Assembly: GCA_964625745.1 (NCBI GenBank)
Contig: CAZVCJ010000058.1
Span: 1-23,001, forward strand
Source: CAZVCJ01 sp964625745
GTDB lineage: Bacteria > Chloroflexota > Anaerolineae > VGOG01
Length of the DNA stretch: 23,001 bases
Direction of reading: 5' to 3'
A model generated the notes under the pieces. It was given only the letters and a program-made list of their open reading frames with translations. It had not been told where the DNA came from and searched no databases. The position numbers and the translations under genes are program-made. The first letter of the stretch is position 1, and every line of letters starts with the position of its first letter. Positions 6,369-14,865 of the stretch are shown here, piece after piece.

Positions 6369-8975
6369 TCAGAGTTGCTCTTGCCTCAACAGACGATGGA
6401 GCAAACCCATTCGGATGCGATATTTGCCCTTCGTGCCTACTTCCTCGATCAGTTCTAGCTGCTTCAAATTGTCTACGGCGTCTCTCAGCCGGGGATAGTC
6501 CCACCCCAGGCTATCAAAGGTTTGCTGTAGCCGTTTGAAACTCATGGTTTCACCAACTTCTGTTTTCAGAGCGATTTGCACCACTACGTCTGCCTCGTCT
6601 TCGAAATAGCCCTTGAGGAAGTCGCTGTGGACTCTCCTGATGTGAGGTCGGCGCGCGTCAAGGCATTGACTGACACAGGGCTCTAAATGTCCCTCTTGGA
6701 CTATTCCACCCTTGCCTCCCAGATAACGAAAGATCTCGTTACACAAGAACCTTGTCATCAAGGGATCGCCGCCTGTGGCCTCAAAAATCGCCCTGATGCT
6801 GGCTTCATCATAGTATAGCAAATTCGATTCCCCAATTTTTCTCACCAGCTCTTTGCACTCCTCATACGTTAACATGCCGAGCAGTAATTTATCGAAACGT
6901 TCGTATGCAGGACTATCTCCGTCGTGATGTTCGCGCATGAACGGGCCATAAGATACGATGCCGAGAACGACTGGATAATGAGGATGACTTAGCCGACGGA
7001 TTTGGGCCAGGAATCCCCGATAACCAGTCGCTTCCAGAAGCCTGTCAAACTCGTCGAGCAGTAACACCACCTTTTGGCAACTAAGTGCCTCTGTACTCAC
7101 CAAGTTGTGAAAAAGATTGCCCACATCGTTGACCAAGCGAGATTCAAATCGCGATGCGGCAGCGTTCTCATCAAGTTGAAAAAGCGACAAAATGGATAAA
7201 TCAAGCGCCGGATAACTGTCGCGAGGATACTTGGCTTCGGGATACCGCATCTGTACAACTCGTCTGATTTCCTCAGTGACCGCGCGGTAGTGCGTCGCTA
7301 GCTCCTCGGAACGGGGCAACTCAACGTATATCAACAGATAGTCTTTCAGGTCCGGCAGCTCGCTTAGACGCATCAGCAGTGAAGTCTTGCCCGAACGCAT
7401 CCGGCCTACGATGAAGAAATTACTCCCTCGATGGATTCTCTCTACCAGTTGCTCAATGGGTTGGTTGCGACCAAAGAACTCGTCGTCCTTTGATACAGGT
7501 TCCCTTTTCAGGTAAGGGTCTGCCAACTTGCCGTAAGTTGCGTCGATCTGATCTCGTACGTAGTTGAAGCCACCACTGCCGGAGATTACGGATCTCTTCA
7601 TGTCTTCGATCCGTAGTTCTACAAAATGCACAGATGGCTGCGACTCATCGCGGCATCTAATTCTTTGAAGCCCGACCGCCGACTGGTCTTCCGATTTCAC
7701 CGCTACCACGAACGCAGTGCGATCCTGGCTAGGGGCGAGTTCTTCGTACCACTCACTAATCCTCTCTGCTGTCAGGTGGTCATAAACGCGCAAGGGCACA
7801 CTAGATGCCTTATTCAAGCGATCCCACAAGTTAGTGTCCTTGATCTCCACTCTCGCGGCGTGAAAGCCATTACCAGGCTCAGACTCGGAGATTGCCAGCC
7901 TGTCTCTCAAGCCCTTCAAATCAGCAACGTCGAAGAAAGTGTGTACGATTTCATGGGGACGGAGCTTGTGAAGCTTCTCCACACAAGCCTTGATATACAG
8001 TTCTATGCACTGCTGGGCCTCACCCGGCTGAACCTCTACGCTGCTTGCCTGATGGAAAAGGCGGATGGCATTGACGTAATCCTCCTGGTACATGACCTTT
8101 TCAGCCTTGGACAGCAACCCTCCCTCTGGAAGCATCTGTCCGGCTCTGTCGAGGAACTGAAACAGACCGTGCCTACGCATCAATTCCTGGCGAATCGCTG
8201 GGCTTGGCATATCCCGCGCTGGCGCCATTTCTAGAATACGAATGTCAACACCCTCGACTTCGGTCGTTTCGGTTTGGGCACCGCCTGCCGCAGGTCGGTC
8301 CTCTTCAAAGCCTAGAGTAATGGTTAGTAGCTGCGCATCAGAATCCTCTTGAACGACGTCTGCCAAAACCAGAGTGCTCTCTTCAAACAACTGTGCCGAG
8401 AGCGCCAGTTTAGACATCTCTCGATACAACCGCGCCAGGTCAGCCTCTCCTTGAGGATTGGCATAGTCAATGTAGTCGAAGGCATGTTTGTAGTGCGGTG
8501 GGATGTCTGCCTCACCTCGGTTGATCAGGATGATTTTCTTCGATGGAATGGAAACAAAGGGTATCGTCTTCTGCAGCAACTGAAGGGCATTGGCAGATCC
8601 AGCCGCCATCTCCATCAAGGTGACTGCCCGCCGGTCACCACCGTTAAGATCTATGACGACAACCTGAGCCCTTCGTACTAACTCACAGCCCTCGCACGGT
8701 TGGGGTGAGGTCCAGGCATCCACACCTGCACGTTGACACTGGAAACCAACACGCCGGTCACCCCAGGCCTGTGCAACCTGCTTGTAGACCTGATCCCATT
8801 GCTTGCCCTCTTCTCCCATTGCCGATGGCAGAACGACCGCCACAGTCTGCGGTACGATGTCGCAGAGGAAGTCAACGGTTGCCGATGGCAATTGGTAGTG
8901 AAAGAAGTCGCACCACAAGTCAGGGGTGAACAGACAGCGGCTGCGCTGACCGGGTTCAAAAAATGCTTCAGGCAT
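6369..8975 (-). CDS. TIR-like domain plus P-loop (STAND/AAA-type) ATPase
   Basis: Large soluble protein of 868 residues. The N-terminal part (about 44-155) looks like a Rossmann/TIR-like or deoxyribosyltransferase-like domain: strand TVAVVLPSAM, then CELVRRAQVVVIDLNGGDRR and the MEMAAG segment, where relatives have a catalytic or structural Glu. A helical, TPR-like stretch follows (about 285-360), and VDIRILEM (243-250) is a copy of the operon's recurring motif. The NTPase has FFGRNQPIEQL (500-510), Walker A GRMRSGKT (524-531), Walker B VVLLLDEFD (636-644) and a winged-helix-like C-terminus (about 790-868). Such layouts are typical of sensor ATPases in bacterial conflict systems. GAGG lies 7 nt before the ATG. 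The next gene starts 30 bp after the stop and encodes a related ATPase. The NTPase call is firm; the TIR-like call is tentative. Confidence 0.8.
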   Translation of the reverse strand: MPEAFFEPGQRSRCLFTPDLWCDFFHYQLPSATVDFLCDIVPQTVAVVLPSAMGEEGKQWDQVYKQVAQAWGDRRVGFQCQRAGVDAWTSPQPCEGCELVRRAQVVVIDLNGGDRRAVTLMEMAAGSANALQLLQKTIPFVSIPSKKIILINRGEADIPPHYKHAFDYIDYANPQGEADLARLYREMSKLALSAQLFEESTLVLADVVQEDSDAQLLTITLGFEEDRPAAGGAQTETTEVEGVDIRILEMAPARDMPSPAIRQELMRRHGLFQFLDRAGQMLPEGGLLSKAEKVMYQEDYVNAIRLFHQASSVEVQPGEAQQCIELYIKACVEKLHKLRPHEIVHTFFDVADLKGLRDRLAISESEPGNGFHAARVEIKDTNLWDRLNKASSVPLRVYDHLTAERISEWYEELAPSQDRTAFVVAVKSEDQSAVGLQRIRCRDESQPSVHFVELRIEDMKRSVISGSGGFNYVRDQIDATYGKLADPYLKREPVSKDDEFFGRNQPIEQLVERIHRGSNFFIVGRMRSGKTSLLMRLSELPDLKDYLLIYVELPRSEELATHYRAVTEEIRRVVQMRYPEAKYPRDSYPALDLSILSLFQLDENAAASRFESRLVNDVGNLFHNLVSTEALSCQKVVLLLDEFDRLLEATGYRGFLAQIRRLSHPHYPVVLGIVSYGPFMREHHDGDSPAYERFDKLLLGMLTYEECKELVRKIGESNLLYYDEASIRAIFEATGGDPLMTRFLCNEIFRYLGGKGGIVQEGHLEPCVSQCLDARRPHIRRVHSDFLKGYFEDEADVVVQIALKTEVGETMSFKRLQQTFDSLGWDYPRLRDAVDNLKQLELIEEVGTKGKYRIRMGLLHRLLRQEQL

Positions 8976-8992
8976 CCCTCTTCCTCATTTGT

Positions 8993-10405
8993 CTATTCAA
9001 CCACAAAGTACCCTGGACACTCAATGATTGTCTCACCCTGCCACTGATAGAAGCGATACCGGTCCTCAATAGGGTCAATAACTAGCCCAACATGCCATGC
9101 TTCCCGGAAAAAGTTCTGATGCAAAAAGTCTTCCTCCTTCGACAGGAAAAGCCGCTCACCGGCACCTGCTTGAATCAGATGCCGCCCTGTGTAGAGCGCC
9201 ACTCGAGTCTGGCCCAGAATATGGGAACGATACCAGCCAACGGTACGCTGACCGGGGAATTCATTGGCCAGCCGCTCCTCAACTTGTCGCCACAGATGGT
9301 AGTCCAGAGTCAACGCCGTCGTCTCACCGAGGGCATCGGTGGCCGGTATGATGCCGACGATCTCGACATAGGGGCGCTCGCCCGATGGAGCAAAAAAAGC
9401 GTTCCCCACCAGAATGCCCCCAACCTCTTCTCTGATGCCTTGGGTGGTTGCACGCAGAGCATCCAGCACAGCGCGGTTGATAAAGATGCGGAGGTCACCC
9501 TCTGTCACTTTGCCTACTGGTTCACACCGATCCAGGGCAGGCGTCTCCTTACGTGGCAGCGCATCCTGCTCTGTGGACAGCAACGTGATTTCTAGCTTCT
9601 CTTGTGCTTCCTCAGCCTCCACCTCGTCCCAATCTACGAGAGCCTCAGGGGTATCCAACACAGGGAGGGGTTGATCTTCCAAAGGCGGCAACTCGTCAAT
9701 TGTGACGTACACAGCGGGTCTTCGCTTCTGTGAAAGCAAGGGATCAATCCTCGGCTGTCCCTCGTAACGGGCGATGACCTCTGCACGGTTTGCTCCGTGG
9801 CGCGGCCGAGTCAATCGCCCGTCATCCCTCAATTGCTGTGATACGATGTCCACAAAAGGTTGCAAGACGCTGATCGAGAAGTCGCGTTCATACAGCCGCT
9901 CCTCTTGCCGGCTCTCAATTCGCAGCGTGAAGTAGCGCATCGGCTCGTTGGTGCGGGGAGCCGCCAGATCCAGGATGATCCAGTTGCTGATGTCAACCTC
10001 CCTCACCCGTCCTGACCCAGGACAGCGGTCACGTTCTGGACAGCGGGTACACAGTGGGCTACTGCCAGGATTGTAATAGGCATTGGTCTCTGCGAAAAAT
10101 GTATTGAGGGTGTTCTCCTCTGCATCCTCAACAGAAATGCGCAGGGTGGCATCCTCTGGCGCCAAGTCCTCTTCTTGTACCGTGAGAGTAGGATCAGGCT
10201 TGATGAACTCCTCTGGCCGTAGCCCATCGCCGTAGCGCGGGGTGATGATGGCTTTGTAGTCCTTCAGGCTTTCAGACAGGCAGGGTCGCGCTTCGAGCAC
10301 CCGCGACACCTGACGAACGAGTGGGATGAACTCATGTAGCGTAAAGTCGCTTTCGAAGATCAACGCTCCCGTTGGAGATCGAATCTTCAAGGTGAAATGG
10401 GCCAT
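8993..10405 (-). CDS. Degenerate JAB-domain protein with duplicated N-terminal module
   Basis: The 470-residue protein ends in a JAB fold (about 300-470): EEVGGILVGN, GWYRSH, and EDFLHQNFFREAWHVGLVIDP match the two active JAB proteins here. The catalytic set is broken: the HxHP motif reads YRSHIL (first His is Arg393, Pro is Ile) and the Ser-x-x-Asp site reads SKEE (422-425). Only Glu327 and His395 remain, and about 25 residues are inserted between them and the Ser, so I infer a non-catalytic tag reader or regulator. The N-terminus holds two related modules, HFTLKI (3-8) onward and YFTLRIES (158-165) onward, each about 38 residues at their most similar, separated by a CxxCx5C knuckle (119-128). 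The modules may be beta-grasp-like; I am unsure. GAGGG precedes the ATG by 9 nt. Confidence 0.8.
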   Translation of the reverse strand: MAHFTLKIRSPTGALIFESDFTLHEFIPLVRQVSRVLEARPCLSESLKDYKAIITPRYGDGLRPEEFIKPDPTLTVQEEDLAPEDATLRISVEDAEENTLNTFFAETNAYYNPGSSPLCTRCPERDRCPGSGRVREVDISNWIILDLAAPRTNEPMRYFTLRIESRQEERLYERDFSISVLQPFVDIVSQQLRDDGRLTRPRHGANRAEVIARYEGQPRIDPLLSQKRRPAVYVTIDELPPLEDQPLPVLDTPEALVDWDEVEAEEAQEKLEITLLSTEQDALPRKETPALDRCEPVGKVTEGDLRIFINRAVLDALRATTQGIREEVGGILVGNAFFAPSGERPYVEIVGIIPATDALGETTALTLDYHLWRQVEERLANEFPGQRTVGWYRSHILGQTRVALYTGRHLIQAGAGERLFLSKEEDFLHQNFFREAWHVGLVIDPIEDRYRFYQWQGETIIECPGYFVVE

Positions 10406-10417
10406 CGTGGGATACCC

Positions 10418-12085
10418 TCACCGCAGAAAGTAAATGTGGCCATAAGTCACAAAGTACAATCCCTTATATCCATCGCTGAAGATGTGTCGGATCCCCAGCC
10501 GCAGCAGGTCATCACCCAATGCACGCCGGCAGAGCAGTTGTCCATCCGGTATGCCATATTGAGCGATACATTCTTGCTTACCTGCATCATAAACTGAGAG
10601 TATGGTCAGGCCAGCACAAAGGCTGCGCGGCTTGTCGAGATCATCATCAACTAGAAACTGTTGCCAAAGACCTTGCAACTGGTCAAATCGCCAGACCTCT
10701 TTCGTCTTGGCCATGAGCAGATAGAGATTGCCTGTAGGGTCTACTGCCCAGTCGGTCCAGTAGGTAAGAGCAGAGAAAGAAGACCAGCCGCAAACCGAAG
10801 CAGGGTATACACCGATGCAGTTGAATTGTTTGGGAATGTAATCGTCCCGTGTGTGCAGCACAAAGATGTGGGACTTGGTCAGAAGGTATAAACAGCGACG
10901 CCCCATCAGCAATTTTCCTATGCCTTTGGCAGGTTTTGCGTCACCCCATTCAATAGCTAAGGGAGATAGCGCGGGTCTCATCCGATCATCAGAAAAACGC
11001 TGACTGCGTAATACCAGGAGAGGGGGAAGGAGCAATCGTATAGGCTCTTCGCTACTCCGTGTGAGAATGAATACGTTTCCCCATTGATCTATCGTCAGAT
11101 CACGGCTCGGTATGGGCAGGGTTACTTCCTGACAGAAGGACTGGCTCACTTCCACACCGTGCAGATGAAGGTTGTGGTCGTCAATCTGTTGAGCAAGCCA
11201 GCCATGCGCTATGCTGATCGCACCCCGAGGATTCCGGTTGCTGCTACAATATTCCAGACCGGCCAGGCGAATCGGCCTGTCAGGGGGACGCTGGCGTTGC
11301 ATCAGGCGCCGTGCCTCGGCGATAACATCTGCTTCCAATTCCTTACAGGCTACGATTAAGGGAAGCAGGTCATCCAGGGGCGATCCAGCAGGCACGCGAG
11401 GCATACGCTGTGCCAACTCCCTCAAGGCTGATTCTAGACCGTAGCCCTCTGCCTTTTCCTTATGCCGAAGCTGGTCAGCACTTCGCTGCAAGGCCAGAGA
11501 GAGGGTGGCGCTAAGAGGTGGCTCTGGTCCTGGCCATTGGGTGACTTGGAGCAAAAACTCTGGGCTCTGCACCACCTTGCCGCTGTCCCAGCGGTAGAAG
11601 CGATGCTCACCGTTAATCGGATCAATGACCAGCGCCACGTGCCAGGGTTGGGTGAAAAAGTTCTCGTGCATAAAGCTATCCGTGCCGGAGAAAAAGGCCG
11701 TGAAGCCAGGATGGGTGTGATACCAGCCGATCAGCTTTTCCGTAGGTGCCCGCTGTCGGCGTTCCTCTTCCATCTGGCGCCACGCGTTGTAGGTGAATTG
11801 AATGCTGGCGATGTCGTTGACTGCCTCCCGGGCAGGGACTGAGGTGGTGATACGCACGACTGTGCTGCCTTCATACTCGTATATGTCGCCCAGCATGATG
11901 CCACCAGCCTCATAGCGCAGGTCCTCGCGGGCATGTTGGGTCATCTGCCACCAGGCCTGGGCGTCCACGATGATTTCTACCGGCTTGGCGTAGGGTGGCC
12001 CAATAACCGGTGTGTCCACCACCTCGGTGGAGTGGATTTTGATCTCTTCCAGGTCAAACCCTGGATATTCCCTGAATTCTGTCAT
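10418..12085 (-). CDS. JAB/JAMM metalloprotease fused to a propeller-like domain
   Basis: Predicted zinc isopeptidase that trims or removes the ubiquitin-like tag. In the N-terminal part (about 35-180) the JAMM residues are complete: Glu59 in YEAGGIMLG, His123 and His125 in GWYHTHPGF, Ser133 and Asp136 in FFSGTDSF. The middle (about 190-270) is helical. The C-terminal half (about 280-555) has spaced strand repeats such as DLTIDQWGNVFILT (329-342) and WAVDPTGNLYLLM (446-458), the DxxGNxY pattern of NHL/WD-like propeller blades, and may bind substrates. Length 555 compares with 130-250 for simple JAB proteins. AAGGGGG lies 10 nt before the ATG. The 100 bp between it and the ubiquitin-like gene is the longest gap in the run; I see no terminator or strong promoter there. 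The stop is 12 bp from the next gene. Confidence 0.87.
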   Translation of the reverse strand: MTEFREYPGFDLEEIKIHSTEVVDTPVIGPPYAKPVEIIVDAQAWWQMTQHAREDLRYEAGGIMLGDIYEYEGSTVVRITTSVPAREAVNDIASIQFTYNAWRQMEEERRQRAPTEKLIGWYHTHPGFTAFFSGTDSFMHENFFTQPWHVALVIDPINGEHRFYRWDSGKVVQSPEFLLQVTQWPGPEPPLSATLSLALQRSADQLRHKEKAEGYGLESALRELAQRMPRVPAGSPLDDLLPLIVACKELEADVIAEARRLMQRQRPPDRPIRLAGLEYCSSNRNPRGAISIAHGWLAQQIDDHNLHLHGVEVSQSFCQEVTLPIPSRDLTIDQWGNVFILTRSSEEPIRLLLPPLLVLRSQRFSDDRMRPALSPLAIEWGDAKPAKGIGKLLMGRRCLYLLTKSHIFVLHTRDDYIPKQFNCIGVYPASVCGWSSFSALTYWTDWAVDPTGNLYLLMAKTKEVWRFDQLQGLWQQFLVDDDLDKPRSLCAGLTILSVYDAGKQECIAQYGIPDGQLLCRRALGDDLLRLGIRHIFSDGYKGLYFVTYGHIYFLR

Positions 12086-12185
12086 GGCAGCAGCACCCCC
12101 TTACCTGTGGGCAACACGTACCCTCACTCGGTTTCACGGAGCCTGAGAGAAGATTAGATCTATCGCTCTCTACGAGTTTGCACCT

Positions 12186-12485
12186 TCAGGAGCGTTGCTT
12201 GCTCATGATTGCTCCAGCCTGCATGTCAGCGTACAGACGCAATACATCATCGTCTCGGATGCTGGCATCAGCGAGGGTCTCGTTGGGGCTTAGCTCTGTC
12301 TCCTGGCCATCACGGGTATAGGTGAGGCGATAACTGATGGGGCGCCCGTTCTGCCCGATTTGAGGGAGCCCCATGCGGTCAACCAGAGCCTTGACCAACC
12401 GTTGAGTCTCTACGTTATCCGGAACTTCAGCGCGGGTCTTCTTTGCCCCACTTGGGTCCAAGATCGCGACGCGGACTGTGGCCAT
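12186..12485 (-). CDS. YukD-like ubiquitin-like protein with C-terminal extension after Gly-Ala
   Basis: A 99-residue beta-grasp protein of the YukD/EsaB type: strand MATVRVAILD, hairpin, EVPDNVETQRLVKAL helix, YRLTYTRDGQETELSPNETLADA, and final strand DDVLRLY. Aligned with the Gly-Gly-ended protein at 1627-1896, the end reads MQAGAIMSKQRS against VTAGG. The Gly-Gly site is therefore Gly-Ala and is followed by seven residues. If this is a conjugated tag, a protease must trim it, and the JAB protease encoded next (10418-12085) is the obvious candidate. An excellent GAGGAGG lies 7 nt before the ATG. Position between the E1/E2 pair and a JAB gene supports the tag role. Alternatively it is never conjugated and acts like YukD, which lacks Gly-Gly. 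Confidence 0.85.
   Translation of the reverse strand: MATVRVAILDPSGAKKTRAEVPDNVETQRLVKALVDRMGLPQIGQNGRPISYRLTYTRDGQETELSPNETLADASIRDDDVLRLYADMQAGAIMSKQRS
12216..12485 (-). repeat. Copy 2 of duplicated ubiquitin-like domain DNA
   Basis: Matches 19140-19409 over about 270 bp with roughly three-quarters identity by eye. The two copies are in the same orientation, about 6.9 kb apart, and could support recombination that deletes the Pup/PafA/RING/E1/E2 block. Confidence 0.75.
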
Positions 12486-12538
12486 GTTATATCCTCCTCA
12501 TGATAAATGGTGAAGCAAGTTGCCTTTTCATGAACGTT

Positions 12539-13729
12539 TCATCCAGAGCTGGCTTGAGTTGTATCGGATGGAATAAGTGCCTGTTCTCTGGCGGTCTGCA
12601 TCAACTGTACCCAGAACCATTGATAGCCATTGTTCAAGGTTTGGTTCTGGAATTGTGGAATGATGGCAGTACTGAGCGCAGTGCCTTCCTCGTCCTGGCC
12701 GTGATGCATGTAAACCGGGATGGCCGCCAGACGGTTGATGATCTCCTGGGGATCCAGCTTGGTCAAGGTCTGCTCGATCGCCTGCTCATCGGCTGCCAAC
12801 CGCCGTTCCGCCTGCACTTCGCTGACCAAGCGACGGGCGATGGTTAAATAGTGTTCCAACATGGCAACCAGATCCACGGCATATTGACGCGCTTGCTCCA
12901 GCAATCGCTCTAGGAATCGAATGACCTGTTGAATGTCTGCCAGCACGCCTTTCTGCGACATCTCTGCCGTCCCTGCCGTTGACAATTTAGGTTCTATCTC
13001 GAGAGAAAACTGCTTCGGACCAAGTCCTTTTGCTGCCTTCTTTATCAATTCGGGCTCCATCTCAAGAGAAGGCAGTCTCAAATCAAGCCCCTTTATCAAT
13101 TTGTAGTTGTAGACTGGCTCTGCTTGATAGCCGGGCTGAGTTGGCTTTGCAAACCAGATCTCTTCTCTCGTCCAGGTCATCTCTTTGGCTGGGGCTGACG
13201 CCAGGCTAAACTGCTTCAGCGAAACCCGAGCTTGTTCCAGGAAGAGTTCACCCGCCTTCTCGACTGAAACGTCCATCTCCTCCAGAACTTCTTGCAAGTC
13301 GTAACCGGTCAGACCTTGCTTCTTTTGTGCTTTCTCCTCATCAGATAGCCCAAGCAAGTCTTCAATCTGCTGCCGATACTCGGCTACAAACGGATCTGTG
13401 TCCAGCAGCTTGATGCCCAGGACATAGCGTCTCCAGGCTGTTCCCTGTTCAGGAGTAGCCAGTCGCCGTGTGGTGAGCAAATGGTATTGGTAAGTTGTGT
13501 CTGGCTGCACCTGATTGAGGGCAACCTTAAACCGCCGCAGTTCGACGTGAAGCTGGGGCGAAACGGCCGGCTCAAGCGCAATCCGCGCTCCAAATCGGCG
13601 AGGGATGTCTCCAATAGTCATTGCTGACTTGGCTATGCTCCCTGCAGCACTTTTCATCAGGCCCGTGCTGAGGTGTTCAATCAAAACAGGTCTCTCGTTT
13701 TGTTCTGGCTCTATCCGTTGTTCAGTCAC
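12539..13729 (-). CDS. Unknown protein with C-terminal helical/coiled-coil region
   Basis: I do not recognise this 396-residue protein. It has no signal peptide and no convincing membrane helix. The N-terminal half is mixed alpha/beta (HVELRRFKVALNQVQ at 61-75 looks like a strand region). An internal short repeat, SLEMEPELIK (221-230) and SLEIEPKLST (242-251), precedes a long helical stretch (about 258-340) rich in Ala, Glu, Arg and Leu that should form a coiled coil. The C-terminal 50 residues are Gln/Asn-rich. It starts at GTG, overlapping the TGA of the YbjN-like gene as GTGA, so the two are probably translationally coupled and may form a complex. It could be a scaffold or a substrate of the conjugation set; nothing in the sequence decides this. 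Confidence 0.75.
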   Translation of the reverse strand: MTEQRIEPEQNERPVLIEHLSTGLMKSAAGSIAKSAMTIGDIPRRFGARIALEPAVSPQLHVELRRFKVALNQVQPDTTYQYHLLTTRRLATPEQGTAWRRYVLGIKLLDTDPFVAEYRQQIEDLLGLSDEEKAQKKQGLTGYDLQEVLEEMDVSVEKAGELFLEQARVSLKQFSLASAPAKEMTWTREEIWFAKPTQPGYQAEPVYNYKLIKGLDLRLPSLEMEPELIKKAAKGLGPKQFSLEIEPKLSTAGTAEMSQKGVLADIQQVIRFLERLLEQARQYAVDLVAMLEHYLTIARRLVSEVQAERRLAADEQAIEQTLTKLDPQEIINRLAAIPVYMHHGQDEEGTALSTAIIPQFQNQTLNNGYQWFWVQLMQTAREQALIPSDTTQASSG

Positions 13730-14205
13730 GGCAATATCTCGATTTCCGGTTCTTCATATGATGGCGCCAGGGATAACCAGGCCTTTGCCAGAGCAGGGTT
13801 TTTAGCTAGCAACTCGATCTCACGATGGTACTGCTCAAAGTAAACGCGCAGGGCTGTGAGTACTCCCTTGAAGGCCGAAAAGGTGCAGGATGAGGCCACT
13901 GTCTCAACCAAGAGATGAACCTGGTCATCACCGTCCAGGCTGAATTTTACGAGCTTTAGCTCGTGATTGAGCTGGAGAAGGTAGCGACAGAGGGCCTGAC
14001 GACAGGCAGGCAGAGGTCGAAGGGCCAGCGGCAATTGCCATAACAGGCAATCTTGACTGCTCCCCAAATAAACCTCAATGCGGCGACGCGGTGTCTTACA
14101 GCGAGCTAGCCACCAGTTTGCATCGTCCTCTGTGTGATACTGGTTATAGGTCCATCCTTCCTCTTCCAGCATGCGAAAATAGTTGTTGATTTGATCGGCG
14201 CGCAT
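13726..14205 (-). CDS. YbjN / type III secretion chaperone-like protein
   Basis: This 159-residue soluble protein resembles the YbjN/CesT-like chaperone fold. RMLEEEGW at the N-terminus, a beta meander, and the block YLLQLNHELKLVKFSLDGDD (75-94) are characteristic of that superfamily, followed by a long amphipathic helix (about 108-135). Such proteins usually bind partner proteins rather than catalyse reactions, so it could chaperone the E2 or the next gene product; that is inference. The acidic tail EEPEIEILP (151-159) resembles the IRIL-type motifs on other proteins of the operon. The ATG is preceded by GCGAGG at 9 nt and lies 15 bp after the E2 stop. Its TGA overlaps the next gene's GTG start (GTGA). 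The family call rests on pattern recognition, not a search. Confidence 0.65.
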   Translation of the reverse strand: MRADQINNYFRMLEEEGWTYNQYHTEDDANWWLARCKTPRRRIEVYLGSSQDCLLWQLPLALRPLPACRQALCRYLLQLNHELKLVKFSLDGDDQVHLLVETVASSCTFSAFKGVLTALRVYFEQYHREIELLAKNPALAKAWLSLAPSYEEPEIEILP

Positions 14206-14220
14206 CCGTTTCGGCCTCGC

Positions 14221-14865
14221 TTATAGGATACTGATCGTGACTCCCGGCTCTTCCGTGGGAGTTACCGAGAGAATGCGAATACTTTCCAACGCCTCCAAAT
14301 CGCGCAGGCTGCGGGTATCCACCGGCAGCAGATCCGCATGTCGTCGGGCCCATTCTGCCGCCTCGCGATTCAGAGGGTCACCGGGATTGTATCGTTTGTA
14401 TTGAATCATCTCCCCTAGCTCCAGGCAGACAATATCTAAGGTAATGGCTGGTGACCAGTTCAGGTCCAGGGTATCCAGGCACACACGAGCCTTGAACATT
14501 TCCTCGTCACCAAACACTCTTTGTAGTATCTTCTGCCGCTCCGTCTCATCGCGTGCCGACCCGAGCAGTTGATGAATCTGGGCCTGGACCGGCGCCATTT
14601 GGAGCGGAGCAGCAATGTTGGGATGAAATATAGGGGTCAGGAAGCTCACTTCAGGAGGCCGGCGAGGGTACTCGGCGTGCAGATAGATACGCGCAATGTG
14701 TTCGTTCCCTTTCTGGCTCGCATTGACCATCCCAATGCATTTGTAAGTCACCAGATAGTCATCCGGGGGATTTCCCTTGGCGGCAAAGTCAATCAAGGTG
14801 CTTTGCTGACGCAGGCGCTCCATACGGGCCAATTCCTGTGCCAGGCGACGCTCACGAATGCCCAT
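14221..14865 (-). CDS. E2-like conjugating enzyme with insert before the catalytic Cys
   Basis: UBC-fold protein of 214 residues predicted to carry the activated ubiquitin-like protein as a thioester. YPRRPPEVSFLTPIFHPN (66-83) contains the PxxPP and HPN motifs, and RVCLDTLDLNWSPAITL (127-143) matches the eukaryotic SICLDIL..QWSPALTL segment, giving Cys129 as the active site. The PGDPLNREAAEWA end (161-173) matches the E2 helix region. Unlike typical E2s, where about 8 residues separate HPN from Cys, here there are 45; the insert (about 86-126) is mostly helical. The C-terminus carries ESIRILSV and finishes VTISIL. I place the start at the ATG with GAGGAG 9 nt upstream; an in-frame start at 14913 would overlap the E1 by 62 bp and add residues without E2 similarity. 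It overlaps the E1 by 14 bp. Confidence 0.9.
   Translation of the reverse strand: MGIRERRLAQELARMERLRQQSTLIDFAAKGNPPDDYLVTYKCIGMVNASQKGNEHIARIYLHAEYPRRPPEVSFLTPIFHPNIAAPLQMAPVQAQIHQLLGSARDETERQKILQRVFGDEEMFKARVCLDTLDLNWSPAITLDIVCLELGEMIQYKRYNPGDPLNREAAEWARRHADLLPVDTRSLRDLEALESIRILSVTPTEEPGVTISIL

Noticed and set aside
6340..6504. Longer N-terminus for the CHAT protein.
   Set aside because: It would overlap the preceding ATPase gene by 136 bp, and the added residues read as out-of-frame coding sequence. The ATG at 6339 has GGAGG at 10 nt.
12086..12185. Internal promoter or terminator in the 100-bp gap before the JAB-propeller gene.
   Set aside because: I see no convincing -10/-35 pair and no hairpin with a T-run.
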